The notes under the pieces are model-generated. The model made no database searches. It was not told the origin of the DNA and saw only the letters and a program-made list of their open reading frames with translations. A DNA stretch of 64,000 nt, from assembly GCF_014230085.1 (NCBI RefSeq), contig NZ_JACHVB010000043.1:60851-124850 (forward strand), in the 5' to 3' direction. A program made the position numbers and the translations under genes. The stretch comes from Ruficoccus amylovorans. GTDB taxonomy: Bacteria > Verrucomicrobiota > Verrucomicrobiia > Opitutales > Cerasicoccaceae. Positions 1 through 8,332 of the stretch are shown here, in pieces. How positions within the stretch are numbered: the stretch's first letter is position 1; each line of letters starts with the position of its first letter.

Positions 1-147
1 GGCTTCCTTTACGGCTGGCTGCGCGGGCGTCCACTGGCGACCTGCGGCCACTACGGCTCGGTCATGGGCGCGGAAATCGTCCAGGTCATGGGTGCGGCTA
101 TCCCGCACGACCGCTGGCCCGGCGTTCGCAAGCTGCTCGAAGCCTGA
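1..147 (+). CDS. PfkB-family kinase, C-terminal fragment (cut by window edge)
   Basis: Only the last 48 residues are in the window. They read like the C-terminal end of adenosine-kinase-like PfkB sugar/nucleoside kinases: a 'FLYGW..G..LATCGHYGS' segment followed by 'GAEIVQVMGA', which in that family forms the last helices after the catalytic GAGD loop. The frame is open from base 1 and stops with TGA at 145-147. The next gene is another PfkB kinase on the same strand, so this may be a tandem pair. The substrate cannot be decided from this fragment; adenosine or a simple sugar are the likely choices. Confidence 0.75.
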   Translation, partial: GFLYGWLRGRPLATCGHYGSVMGAEIVQVMGAAIPHDRWPGVRKLLEA

Positions 148-200
148 GCCACGTGGCCTGAGCGAGCCTGGTGTACCCTTACCGAAGTTCTTGCATTAAA

Positions 201-270
201 TTTGGGGGTTCTGCGCCCCCAAACCCCGGTGCGTGACCGCACAGGACATTGAGGGGCGCTGCCCCTACGG
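201..270. repeat. Intergenic hairpins between the two kinase genes
   Basis: A perfect 8-bp inverted repeat (TTTGGGGG at 201-208, CCCCCAAA at 216-223) is followed by a second GGGGC/GCCCC hairpin around 253-266. There is no T-tract after the first stem, so it is not a classic terminator, although either hairpin could end transcription of the upstream kinase. The look of the region, stacked GC palindromes in a gene gap, is typical of dispersed extragenic repeats. I found no second copy in this window. Confidence 0.45.
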
Positions 271-372
271 AGCCCATAAAGGCCGCTACCCCTGATAGCT
301 GGTCCAGCCGGACTCTGCGTCGGCGTTGACGGGGCAGGGGCGGGTATTTAGGGTATCGGCATCTCCGGCTCT

Positions 373-1269
373 ATGGACAACCCGCACTCAACCACTTCCT
401 CCCTGCTCGTGACGGGCGGGCTCGGTCTCGACACGCTTGTCATGCCCGACGGTGAGGTGCGCCACGAGATCGGCGGCTCGGCCTGGTTCGCCTCGCTGGC
501 GGCGGCGTTTTTCCTGAAGCCGCGCCTCCTCGGCGTGGTGGGCGGTGATTTTCCGCTGGCCGAGCGCGACCGTCTGGAATCACTTGGGGTGGATACTGCC
601 GGGATGGTCGTGCTCGCGGACGAGAAGACCTTTGCCTGGAAATGCCTTTATCACGCGGACCCGGACAAGCGCAAAACCCTGGAACTGCACCCGAACGTGG
701 AAGAGTCCTACCGCCCGCGCCTGAGCGAAGCCGAGCGGCGCTGCCCGTTTCTGCTGCTGGCCAACATGCGGCCCGACTTCCAGCGGCGCGTGCTCGATCA
801 GATGGCGGGCGAACCGTTTGTCGCGCTCGACACCATTGACTTCTGGATCCGCGAGCGCCGGAACGAGCTTTTGCAAATGATCCGCCGGACCCGCCTGCTC
901 CTGCTCAACGACGAGGAAGCCACCCTCCTTACCGGCGAGCCGGACCCGCACCGTGCTGGTCGCGCCCTGCTGGCGCTCGGGCCGGAGTTTGCCGTGGTCA
1001 AGCTCGGTTCGCGCGGCTCGCTGGGCTTTGCGCAGCGGGAGGATTGGCATGTGCCCGCGCAGTTGGTGGAAAATCCGGTCGATCCCACCGGGGCCGGGGA
1101 CAGCTTCGCCGGGGCGCTCATGGCGACGCTGGCCGTTGCCGAGAAACGTGACGCCGCCGCCCTCCGCGTCGCTATGGAGGCCGGGGCGCGCATTGCCGCG
1201 ATCACCGTGCAGGGCTTTTCCGCACGGGCGCTGATCGCCGGGTTGGAGAGGGAACGAGCCGGAGGCTGA
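373..1269 (+). CDS. PfkB-family carbohydrate kinase
   Basis: A 298-residue cytoplasmic sugar kinase of the ribokinase/PfkB superfamily, which moves the gamma-phosphate of ATP to a sugar or nucleoside hydroxyl. The N-terminus has the expected 'VTGGLGLDTLV' strand and a Gly-Gly pair (IGGSAWFAS) near residue 34 that lines the substrate pocket. The C-terminal signature DPTGAGDSFAGALMA begins at residue 237, and Asp243 in GAGD is the expected catalytic base. The length fits the family. The insert 'WKCLYHADPDKRKTLEL' in the lid resembles kinases of unassigned substrate, so I do not choose between fructokinase-, ribokinase- and adenosine-kinase-like roles. It stands alone, with 225 bp to the kinase fragment upstream and 325 bp to proA downstream. 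Confidence 0.85.
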   Translation: MDNPHSTTSSLLVTGGLGLDTLVMPDGEVRHEIGGSAWFASLAAAFFLKPRLLGVVGGDFPLAERDRLESLGVDTAGMVVLADEKTFAWKCLYHADPDKRKTLELHPNVEESYRPRLSEAERRCPFLLLANMRPDFQRRVLDQMAGEPFVALDTIDFWIRERRNELLQMIRRTRLLLLNDEEATLLTGEPDPHRAGRALLALGPEFAVVKLGSRGSLGFAQREDWHVPAQLVENPVDPTGAGDSFAGALMATLAVAEKRDAAALRVAMEAGARIAAITVQGFSARALIAGLERERAGG

Positions 1270-1594
1270 CGTTTTCGCTTTTTTAACCACGGATTTCCCG
1301 GATGCCGCGGATTATACCATTTGAAACCTGAAATGGTAAAATCGGAAAGTATCCTGTCCTTGTTGCTATTGTTAACAGGAAGGACGGGAAGTGAGGAAGG
1401 CAACATCTCCGAATGAGCTTGTCGTTCTTTCCGGCCTTCCTGTTAAATCCCAGCCTCTGTACGCGGTAGCCATGCGATTTCCCCGAACGCTTGTCCCCAA
1501 ATGCAGGATCCCGGCGCCGCTCGGGAAGGGCCATGTCCGGCTTGCGTTTTGGGGAAGTGAGCGGTAGGGTGGCGGTTTTTATCGAGGCATACCC
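1270..1594. other. Gene gap holding a palindromic repeat
   Basis: This 325-bp gap between the PfkB kinase and proA has no credible reading frame. Its only structure is the inverted repeat at 1373-1446, entered separately. The proA promoter must lie in 1447-1594, but I see no convincing -35/-10 pair. Confidence 0.6.
1373..1446. repeat. Dispersed palindromic repeat, copy A
   Basis: A 74-bp element with 12-bp perfect terminal inverted repeats: TTAACAGGAAGG at 1373-1384 and CCTTCCTGTTAA at 1435-1446. The arms extend imperfectly inward (CGGGAAG against CTTTCCGG). The same arm sequence returns after proA at 2910-2980 and 3060-3084, and the AACAGG-to-CCTGTT distance is 71 bp in both complete copies. 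This looks like a REP- or MITE-like extragenic palindrome. No coding capacity is visible. Confidence 0.7.
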
Positions 1595-2872
1595 ATGAAG
1601 GAGACGGACAGCATCCACGAACTGGTTGAAGGCATCGCCCGGCAGGCCCGCGCGGCCGCCTTGCAGACGGCTGTGCTCAGCACGGAGCAGAAAAACCGCG
1701 CCCTCAACATCCTTGCCGATCTGATCGAGGAAAACGCGGCCCTGCTCCTGAACGAGAACGCCCGTGACCTTTCGACCGCGCGTTCGCTGGAGTTGGCCAA
1801 GCCGATGATCGAACGGCTGACCTTTACCCCCGAGCGCATCAAGGCGATGGCCGCCGGTGTGCGCGAGGTGGCCGCGCTGCCCGATCCGGTGGGTGAGGAG
1901 CTGGAGCGCACCGTGCGCCCGAACGGCCTCGACATCCGCAAGGTGCGTGTGCCCATCGGCGTAATCGGAATTATTTACGAGTCGCGCCCGAATGTGACGG
2001 TTGACTGCGCCGTGCTCTGCCTCAAGAGCGGCAACGCCTGCATCCTGCGCGGAGGCAAGGAGGCCATCCATTCGAACCTGGCGTTGGCCGAGCTCATCCG
2101 CCAGGCCCTGCAAAAGTCCGGGCTGCCCGAGCACGCCGTGCAGATCATCCCCACGACGGACCGCTATGCGCTCAACGAGCTGCTCAAACTCAGCCAGTAC
2201 GTCCACTGCATCATCCCCCGTGGCGGCGAGGGGCTGATCCGCTTTATCACGGAGAACAGCCGCATCCCCGTCATCAAGCACTTCGATGGCATTTGCTCGG
2301 TCTATGTGGACAAGGCCGCCGATCCGGCGATGGCCGTCGCCGTCACCGTCAACGCCAAGACCCAGCGCGTGAGCGTGTGCAACGCGGCGGAAAATCTTTT
2401 CATCCATCGGGCTTGCGCGCCTGAACTGTTGCCCGCCATCGCCCGCGCCCTGAGGGAGAAGGACGTGGAACTGCGGGTGGACGACAGGGCGGCGGCGATT
2501 CTGGAGCCCGCGGGCATCCCGACCGTGCCCGCGACTGAGGACGACTACCGTACCGAATACCTGGACGCGATCATCGCGATCAAGGTGGTGGACTCGGTCG
2601 AGGAAGCTATTACGGACATCAACCAGTACGGCAGCGGGCATTCCGAGTCGATCATCACCGCCGACGCGGAGGCCGCCCGGCTGTTCCTGGCCGGGGTGGA
2701 CGCCTCCACGGTTTACCACAACGCTTCGACCCGTTTCACCGACGGTAATGAGTTTGGCCTGGGCGCGGAGATCGGCATTTCCACCGACCGCCTGCACGCT
2801 CGCGGCCCGATGGGCCTGCGTGAGCTGTGCACTTACAAGTACCAGGTCCACGGTACCGGCCAGATCAAGTAA
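1595..2872 (+). CDS. proA: Gamma-glutamyl phosphate reductase (proline biosynthesis)
   Basis: A 425-residue cytoplasmic enzyme. It reduces gamma-glutamyl phosphate to glutamate-5-semialdehyde with NADPH, the second step of proline synthesis. It is a member of the aldehyde-dehydrogenase superfamily, and the length is normal for ProA. Family hallmarks are present: '[16 protein letters not shown]', '[14 protein letters not shown]', '[12 protein letters not shown]' and the catalytic cysteine Cys262 within 'VCNAAENL', where the family usually reads 'PxVCNA'. The ATG at 1595 follows an open run with no better upstream start. The kinase ProB is not adjacent, so the pathway is split in this genome. 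The gene lies between two copies of a palindromic repeat. Confidence 0.97.
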   Translation: MKETDSIHELVEGIARQARAAALQTAVLSTEQKNRALNILADLIEENAALLLNENARDLSTARSLELAKPMIERLTFTPERIKAMAAGVREVAALPDPVGEELERTVRPNGLDIRKVRVPIGVIGIIYESRPNVTVDCAVLCLKSGNACILRGGKEAIHSNLALAELIRQALQKSGLPEHAVQIIPTTDRYALNELLKLSQYVHCIIPRGGEGLIRFITENSRIPVIKHFDGICSVYVDKAADPAMAVAVTVNAKTQRVSVCNAAENLFIHRACAPELLPAIARALREKDVELRVDDRAAAILEPAGIPTVPATEDDYRTEYLDAIIAIKVVDSVEEAITDINQYGSGHSESIITADAEAARLFLAGVDASTVYHNASTRFTDGNEFGLGAEIGISTDRLHARGPMGLRELCTYKYQVHGTGQIK

Positions 2873-3241
2873 AGCCGTTTCTCACGCGTTTTGATGCTCA
2901 AAGATATCAAACAGGAAGGGCGGAAAGTAAGGAAAGGGATACCACCTGTTTTCCTTGGCGTGCGTTTCGTGCTTCCTGTTTAATCCCTTGCTTGATCAAG
3001 GCGGTTGGTCGGTAGATCCCATTTCTGTGGAGAAACTGTATAAGGGCGGGGGCATATCCTTCCTTACTTTCCGCCCTTCCTGTTAAACTCTTTTTGAATA
3101 TCAAAAAACGGGCGGTGTGGCCTGAGTTGCAAGTTCTCGTGGGGTTCATTCTTTCTGCGTGTGCCAAGTGGCCGCATTTTATAATGCCAGCGAGGTCAAA
3201 GACGCTTGGCAAGGCCGGGCCGGGCGCTCACAGTGTGGGAA
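2873..3241. other. Gene gap with repeats
   Basis: The 369 bp between proA and the small membrane protein hold no believable gene. The region is dominated by repeat copy B and half-copy C, entered separately. Short frames through it are simply open across the repeat arms. Confidence 0.6.
2909..3086. repeat. Dispersed palindromic repeat, copies B and C, with a 25-bp perfect inverted repeat
   Basis: Bases 2910-2934 (AACAGGAAGGGCGGAAAGTA then AGGAA) are exactly inverted at 3060-3084. A third, weaker right arm (GCTTCCTGTT) sits at 2971-2980, so 2910-2980 has the same 71-bp spacing as copy A before proA. The arrangement is one full element plus a displaced second right arm, with about 80 bp of unrelated DNA between. 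As RNA the outer arms could form a long stem that might end proA transcription, but no T-tract follows. A non-autonomous mobile repeat is the simplest explanation. Confidence 0.75.
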
Positions 3242-3874
3242 ATGGAATGGATTCTCCTAGCCGTTGTCGGGGGCGCGTTCGTCATCGTGTGCGTGGCCGC
3301 CGTTATGACCCACCTGCGCAATTTCCGTAAAATGGAGGTGCAGATGCGCCAGCTTGGCGAGACGCTCGGGCTGGAGTTGACGGTTCCGCCCGCCTCCATG
3401 CTGGGGCTCTACCGGCGTAACCCGACGCTCTACGGCCGCTTCCGGGGGCGTGAGATCTCGATCTTTCCCAAGGGCTACGGGCTGGACAACACACGCCAGA
3501 CGGATATCGCCATCCGGGTGGCGACCCGTGCTCCGTCGAAACTGCGCTTCACCGTTGCCCGGCAGAAAGCGCTGGCCAAGCTCGGTCAGGTCGGGCGGCT
3601 CAAGTACACCCCGACAGGCGATCCCGATTTTGACCGGGAGTTTTCCATCCGCTCCAACGATCCGGAGAAAGTGGCCAGCTTCTTCGGCCGCGAGCGCCAG
3701 CGGGTTTTTGAAACCGAATGGGTCGAGGGCAACGGCTTTCTCGAACTCAGCGACGGGACCCTGACCTATCTGGAGTTCGGGCTACCCTACGACGAGAGCA
3801 AGCGGCTCGTGCTCGAACACATGGCGGTGCGCTGCTGCGACCTGGCCGAGGAGCTTGACTTGCTGCGCGGTTAA
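3242..3874 (+). CDS. Small membrane-anchored protein of unknown function
   Basis: I do not recognise a family. The product has 210 residues if translation begins at the ATG at 3242; an in-frame ATG at 3206 would add 12 residues. The N-terminus is a clear membrane segment (WILLAVVGGAFVIVCVAAVM) followed by basic 'HLRNFRK', so it should be anchored with the rest in the cytoplasm. The soluble part is mixed alpha/beta with 'YGRFRGREISIFPKGYG' near the middle, reminiscent of small membrane-tethered proteins that lack catalytic motifs. Its stop overlaps the next gene's start (TAATG), so the two are probably translated together. Confidence 0.7.
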   Translation: MEWILLAVVGGAFVIVCVAAVMTHLRNFRKMEVQMRQLGETLGLELTVPPASMLGLYRRNPTLYGRFRGREISIFPKGYGLDNTRQTDIAIRVATRAPSKLRFTVARQKALAKLGQVGRLKYTPTGDPDFDREFSIRSNDPEKVASFFGRERQRVFETEWVEGNGFLELSDGTLTYLEFGLPYDESKRLVLEHMAVRCCDLAEELDLLRG

Positions 3875-4260
3875 TGGAGGGCCCCGAATCCCTGTTGGAA
3901 ACATACGGGCGCGCGGTCAACGCCCGAGATGCTGCCGCCGTAGCCGCGTGTTTCGCCGCCGGGCACAGCTACCGGGTTCACGGGCTGGGCGACGGCGCCA
4001 GCGCCTGGAATTCCAAGGCCGCCTCCACCCCCGCGGCGATTGAGGAGGAGTACCGGCGTTTCTTCGAATTGGTGGAAAGCTTCGAGGCCCGCTACACCGA
4101 CCGCATTGTGGACCTGCCCGGCCGCAGTATTGCCTGTGTCGTGCGGGTAGCCGGTAAGAACCGCGACGGCTCGACCTTCGACATGGCCAACGCGCTGCAC
4201 CTGGCCTTCGACCCGGATGGCAAAATCAGCGTTTTCCGCAACTGGTACGGCTGCGCCTGA
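3874..4260 (+). CDS. NTF2-like / SnoaL-like protein
   Basis: The 128 residues have the size and pattern of the NTF2-like cone fold: an N-terminal helix 'ESLLETYGRAVNARDAAAVAACF', mid-protein 'EEYRRFFELVESFEARY', and a closing strand pair ending 'LAFDPDGKISVFRNWYG', typical of SnoaL-like domains. Such proteins bind small ligands or act as isomerases or hydrolases, but no catalytic residues can be assigned. There is no signal peptide. The start codon overlaps the stop of the membrane protein before it by one base, a sign of coupled translation. It converges on pssA, with a short GGATGC/GCATCC hairpin at 4273-4287 in the gap. Confidence 0.7.
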   Translation: MEGPESLLETYGRAVNARDAAAVAACFAAGHSYRVHGLGDGASAWNSKAASTPAAIEEEYRRFFELVESFEARYTDRIVDLPGRSIACVVRVAGKNRDGSTFDMANALHLAFDPDGKISVFRNWYGCA

Positions 4261-4333
4261 GCTCAGGTCGCTGGATGCTGCGCATCCGGACGGGATGCCT
4301 TTGGAGAAATGCCCCGAGTGCCTGCTGACGCGC

Positions 4334-5203
4334 TCAGGCTGCGGGCGCTTCGGGTTCGTCGGCTCCTCTGTTTTTGCGGTCCCGGCGACGATGCTGCATG
4401 CTCTTGAACAGGCCCCAGAAGATGTAGAGCAGGAATACGATCGCGAAGGAAAAGCGCCAGAACTGGAACATCAGCGCGACCAGAATAATCAGACCAATAA
4501 AGTACCGGACCTGCAAGTGTGTCTGCCAGCCCACGTGCTTGAACGACGGGTAGGGGATGAGGCTGATCATGAGCCAGGCGATGAGCAACATCAGCGGCGG
4601 TAGCAGCAGGGAAAATGCCTTCAGGTCGAAGTTGAGGATAACCAGCACGAGCGAGGCCACGGTGCCAGCGGCCATCGGAGCCGGCAGCCCCAGAAAATCA
4701 TCCGCCCGGGCGTGGGCCGAGCCGATGTTGCCGGGCGGGATGTAGGGGTTGGTCAGCACGTTGAAGCGCGCCAGCCGCACCCCTGCGCACAGCAGGTAAA
4801 TAAACCCGATCAGCCAGCCAATCTGACGGAAAAAGGGATAGCCGTTGGTGGGGTCGAGGATGAGGAAAAACATCATCAGCGCCGGGGCCATCCCGAAGGA
4901 AACCACGTCGGCGATGGAGTCGAATTCCTTGCCGAAGAGCGACTCGCGCCCGCCCAGCCGGGCCACGCGTCCGTCCAGAGCGTCGCAAAACGCAGCCCCC
5001 AGGATGAAGAATACGGCCTCGGTGAAAAGCCGGGCGGGGTCTTTATCCTCAGGCGCGTACTTGCCCTGGATACACCAGATGATGGCCAGAAAGCCGAAGA
5101 AAAGGTTCCCGGCGGTGAAAAGATTGGGCAGGATGTAGATCCGGCCCGCCTCGGCGGTGTCTTTCCAGAGGTTATCCTGTTTTTCCGTGGGCTGTTCGGA
5201 CAT
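4334..5203 (-). CDS. pssA: CDP-diacylglycerol-serine O-phosphatidyltransferase
   Basis: A 289-residue integral membrane enzyme of phospholipid synthesis. It joins CDP-diacylglycerol and L-serine to give phosphatidylserine, the precursor of phosphatidylethanolamine. The CDP-alcohol phosphatidyltransferase signature D-G-x2-A-R-x8-G-x3-D-x3-D is intact (DGRVARLGGRESLFGKEFDS then IAD), with hydrophobic helices before and after it. The N-terminal lead 'IYILPNLFTAGNLFFGFLAI' is typical of bacterial type II PssA. The C-terminal tail is charged (RRRDRKN...). A decarboxylase (psd), often next door, is absent here. The RelE-like gene lies 67 bp upstream on the same strand, so the two may be cotranscribed. 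Confidence 0.93.
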   Translation of the reverse strand: MSEQPTEKQDNLWKDTAEAGRIYILPNLFTAGNLFFGFLAIIWCIQGKYAPEDKDPARLFTEAVFFILGAAFCDALDGRVARLGGRESLFGKEFDSIADVVSFGMAPALMMFFLILDPTNGYPFFRQIGWLIGFIYLLCAGVRLARFNVLTNPYIPPGNIGSAHARADDFLGLPAPMAAGTVASLVLVILNFDLKAFSLLLPPLMLLIAWLMISLIPYPSFKHVGWQTHLQVRYFIGLIILVALMFQFWRFSFAIVFLLYIFWGLFKSMQHRRRDRKNRGADEPEAPAA

Positions 5204-5270
5204 GGTGAGAGTTTACAGAGGGTGTCCCGGCGCGGGCATGGCGGTGTATGCGTGCGGCTTCGGTGGCGTC

Positions 5271-5621
5271 TTATTTATAGAGGCTTTCGATGTACTTCCA
5301 GAAGGACTGGTGCTGCTCGACGAGCGTCTCCTCCTTGTACGGGAGCTTGAAGCGGAAAATGAAGTCCGCCAGCGAGTGCTGGTGGAGGATGTAGTGGCTA
5401 TAGAGCGTGTCGCCGCGCTGCTCGAAGTAGATGCGGAACTCCCCCGCCCGCAAGCGGTAATAGGTGCGCCCGTCCCGGATGAAGTGTCCGAGTTCGTCTT
5501 TGGGGTGCGCCAATTCCTCGCTGGTGAGGCTGGTGAATTTTTCGATGAGCGGCATCTGAACCTCGATACCGAGGTTGTTGAGTTCGCTCATGGCCTGTTC
5601 GCTGAAGTTGACCTGATACAT
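5271..5621 (-). CDS. RelE/ParE-like protein without an adjacent antitoxin
   Basis: A 116-residue cytoplasmic protein. The segment 'RDGRTYYRLRAGEFRIYFEQ' matches the beta-strand core of the RelE/ParE superfamily, where 'kLrvGdyRviye' carries RNA- or gyrase-contacting basic residues. The C-terminus 'FKLPYKEETLVEQHQSFWKYIE' is longer than in classical toxins. I chose the ATG at 5621; the longer frame would add an unlikely 'STRKRRKYPASTT' leader. No small antitoxin gene lies on either side, so it may be a domesticated solitary member rather than a working toxin. A 7-bp perfect hairpin (TCGACGC/GCGTCGA, 5643-5660) sits just upstream. Confidence 0.65.
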   Translation of the reverse strand: MYQVNFSEQAMSELNNLGIEVQMPLIEKFTSLTSEELAHPKDELGHFIRDGRTYYRLRAGEFRIYFEQRGDTLYSHYILHQHSLADFIFRFKLPYKEETLVEQHQSFWKYIESLYK

Positions 5622-5734
5622 GGTCGTGGATGCCGGGTATTTTCGACGCTTCCGCGTCGAGTGCAACTTTTAATGCCGCCAACGGTTTACCTGATCAACA
5701 CCGGGCAACTCCCCCGCCCAACCCTCCAACCATT

Positions 5735-6727
5735 ATGAAAATACTCAATCCTCTCGTACTGCTTGGCCTGGCGGGGAGCCTGTGCGCCCCGCTTGCCCTC
5801 CACGCCCAACCGGCCTACGGGCCACGCGGTTATGAATACGCCGGTCCCCGGGCCGGGCAAGATGACTTCTCCGGGCCGAATGCCCGGGGGAACGGTTTCT
5901 ATCCCGGAGCGATGAACGCCCCGGCCCCCGGACCGCAGCAATCCTACGCCCCGGGCCCGCGTGGCCAGCAGCGCGGATACGGTCCCCGTCAGGCCTACGG
6001 GCAAGCTCAGGGTGGCCAGCCTCAGGACTTCGGTCCCCGGGCGATGGGTTTCAACAGCCCGCAGGACAGGAACTTCGCCGCCATCCCCGGCCAATGGGCC
6101 ATGCGCCCGCAGTTCGACTCCCGTGGGCAGGCCCCAATGGGCAGAGCGTCGTTTGAAGCCGGCTTCCAGGGGCAGCAGGCCGGACCGCGCGGTTATATGC
6201 GCGACATGAGGTCGCCGTCTTTTGCCCGTCAGGGTGGCCGTCACGGCGAGTTTGGCCCCGAAGCGAACGCCGATGGTGCCGGTTACGGTTTCGAGTCGCA
6301 GCAACGCCCGCAGGGGCGGCAGCGGGGAGGGCACATTGCCTACCGCCAGCAAACGACTGCGTTTTACGGTACCTATGGCCCGATGCCCGACCGCCCGATG
6401 AACGTTGCACCCCAGTCGGGTCCGCAGAATGACCGCGGCCAGCGTTGGCACAAGTCCTCTGCCCGGTATGGCGATGAAGGCGGTTTTTCCGCCCGGAAAC
6501 AGGCCTCGAATACCTCCGCCGCAGCTTGCCGGGAATGCGGGCAGTCCCGCGGCCAGCCGCAGGAGCGGGTCGCCCGTCAAGCGCAATCCCGTCAGGGAGA
6601 GGTCAGCGAAGTGCCTGCCCGCGAGGTTCGTCAGGGCCGTCGGAGCCAGGTGCCTCCGTGGTTCCAGGGTGAGGCGTCGAGTGAAGACGCGGGTGCCGCG
6701 CATGAAAGCGGGCCTGTTTCCCGATGA
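5735..6727 (+). CDS. Secreted Gly/Gln/Arg/Pro-rich low-complexity protein
   Basis: A 330-residue product beginning with a clear signal peptide (MKILNPLVLLGLAGSLCAPLALHAQ), probably cut after HAQ. The rest is low complexity, full of G, P, Q, R and Y, with repeated 'GPRG/GPRQ/PGPR' units, so it is likely disordered and positively charged in the periplasm or outside the cell. No enzyme motif is visible. I chose the ATG at 5735 because the signal peptide begins there; the frame extends upstream without a plausible leader. A rho-independent terminator follows at 6757-6784. Confidence 0.65.
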   Translation: MKILNPLVLLGLAGSLCAPLALHAQPAYGPRGYEYAGPRAGQDDFSGPNARGNGFYPGAMNAPAPGPQQSYAPGPRGQQRGYGPRQAYGQAQGGQPQDFGPRAMGFNSPQDRNFAAIPGQWAMRPQFDSRGQAPMGRASFEAGFQGQQAGPRGYMRDMRSPSFARQGGRHGEFGPEANADGAGYGFESQQRPQGRQRGGHIAYRQQTTAFYGTYGPMPDRPMNVAPQSGPQNDRGQRWHKSSARYGDEGGFSARKQASNTSAAACRECGQSRGQPQERVARQAQSRQGEVSEVPAREVRQGRRSQVPPWFQGEASSEDAGAAHESGPVSR

Positions 6728-6756
6728 TTCATTCAGTCGTCCATACCCCATCAAAA

Positions 6757-6784
6757 GGGCCTCCGCTTTGGCGGGGGCTTTTTT
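6757..6784 (+). terminator. Rho-independent terminator
   Basis: An 8-bp stem (GCCTCCGC at 6759-6766 with GCGGGGGC at 6771-6778, one G-T pair) and a short loop are followed directly by six T. It ends the low-complexity secreted protein gene and sits 40 bp before the MscS gene. Confidence 0.85.
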
Positions 6785-6823
6785 GCTTTCGGCTTCGGGA
6801 GGGCGTGCTATACCCTTCGACGT

Positions 6824-8305
6824 ATGCACTCTCTGCGATTTTTGTGTCTGATCTCCCTGTTTCTCTCTTCGCTTACGCTGGTGGGGCAGGATGCGGTGGA
6901 AATGCCTCAGGCGCCGCAGGCCAGTGAAGCCCAGCAGGAGCAACCGGCCCAGCCCGCCTCAGAAGAGGGCGAGGGGAGCGCATCCGGCGTGGTCGGCCTG
7001 GCCGCCGCAGCGGCAACGACGTCCGAAGCCATCAAGAACGAGCAGAAACCGTCCTCGCCCGTGGGCCAGGAAGCCGAGGGGGAAACCCGCAAGCCGGGCC
7101 TCTTCCACAACCCCGAGCAAAAGCTCGAGCATATCGAGGCTCCGTTCAAGCTGGAGGGCGGTATCTGGAGCGTGACGGTCTTTGGCATTACGACTGGCGA
7201 GTTGACGGTGAGCTTCGTCGTCCTGCTCTTTGCGGTTGTTTTCCGCAATATCATCGCGGCCTTTATCTTCCGTCGCTTGCGTGTGCTTACGACCAAGACG
7301 CAGTTCGACTTCGACGACCAGGTCATTGACGCGCTGGAGAAGCCCGTCTCGTGGTTCATCCTGTTTATCGGCATCTACGTTTCGCTGGCCATTCTGCCAC
7401 TGGACCCGAGCATCGGGCTTCTCATCCAGAATCTCTTCCACGGCTCGACCATGCTGCTCATCGTGTGGGGCATGCTGCGGATGACCGATGTGGTGGCGGT
7501 TGTCCTGAGCCGCCGGATCAAGGATACCCGGTCCGCGCTCTTTGGCTTCATCCCGCTGCTGAAGAAAACGATGAAGGCCTTTATCCTGTGTGTGGGCCTG
7601 CTCATGGTGATCGACAACATGGGCTACAACGTCGCGGGTATCCTGACCACGCTTGGTCTCGGTGGTGCCGCCATCGCCCTGGCCTCGAAAGACACGGTGG
7701 CGAATTTCTTCGGCTCGCTTATGATCGTGATGGACCGCCCCTTCAAGGTCGGCGACTGGATCATGGTCGGGGACAAGGTGGACGGCGATGTCGAGTCGAT
7801 CGGCCTGCGCTCGACCAAGGTGCGCACCTGGCCCAAGACCGTCATGTCCATCCCCAATTCCATCCTGGCCAACGAGTACATCAATAACTGGTCGCGCATG
7901 CCCAAGCGCCGCGTGAAGCAGTATGTGGGCGTCACTTACGAAACCAGTGCCGAGGACATGGAGGGCATCGTCGAGGACATCCGCAAGCTCCTGCGTGAAG
8001 ACGAGGGTGTGCAGCAGGATTTTATTCTCGTTAACTTCACTGACTTCGGGGACAGCTCGCTGGATATTCTCGTGTATTACTTTACCACTACAACTGCGTG
8101 GATCGAGCACATGGACATTCGCCAGCGCATCAATTGCAAGATCATGCGCGCCGTCAAGGACCGTGGTCTCTCCATCGCCTTCCCCACCCGCTCACTCTAC
8201 CTGGAGGGCGAACTCGCCCGCCGCATGGCCGGAATGAACACCCCCTCGGAGGGGGCCTCCGAAGGTCGCCTGCCGGGCGACTTCGGTCCCAACGCGCCGA
8301 TGTGA
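6824..8305 (+). CDS. Mechanosensitive ion channel, MscS family
   Basis: A 493-residue inner-membrane channel that opens under membrane tension to release solutes during osmotic downshock. It has an N-terminal signal sequence (MHSLRFLCLISLFLSSLTLVG) and a periplasmic Ala/Glu/Gln-rich stretch to about residue 100. Three to four membrane segments follow, then the pore helix 'GLGGAAIALASKDTVANFFG', which is the family's best-conserved element. After it come the beta domain 'DRPFKVGDWIMVG' and 'IPNSILANEYINNW', and the mixed C-terminal domain. At almost 500 residues it is longer than E. coli MscS (286) because of the N-terminal extension. It converges on the ExbB gene. Confidence 0.92.
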   Translation: MHSLRFLCLISLFLSSLTLVGQDAVEMPQAPQASEAQQEQPAQPASEEGEGSASGVVGLAAAAATTSEAIKNEQKPSSPVGQEAEGETRKPGLFHNPEQKLEHIEAPFKLEGGIWSVTVFGITTGELTVSFVVLLFAVVFRNIIAAFIFRRLRVLTTKTQFDFDDQVIDALEKPVSWFILFIGIYVSLAILPLDPSIGLLIQNLFHGSTMLLIVWGMLRMTDVVAVVLSRRIKDTRSALFGFIPLLKKTMKAFILCVGLLMVIDNMGYNVAGILTTLGLGGAAIALASKDTVANFFGSLMIVMDRPFKVGDWIMVGDKVDGDVESIGLRSTKVRTWPKTVMSIPNSILANEYINNWSRMPKRRVKQYVGVTYETSAEDMEGIVEDIRKLLREDEGVQQDFILVNFTDFGDSSLDILVYYFTTTTAWIEHMDIRQRINCKIMRAVKDRGLSIAFPTRSLYLEGELARRMAGMNTPSEGASEGRLPGDFGPNAPM

Positions 8306-8332
8306 ACTTTTGCCTGGGGAGTGCGGGTATGG

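Noticed and set aside
1362..1370. TTGCTATTG resembling the IclR operator core
   Set aside because: No matching second half-site and not upstream of a sugar gene; one such core is expected by chance in a window of this size.
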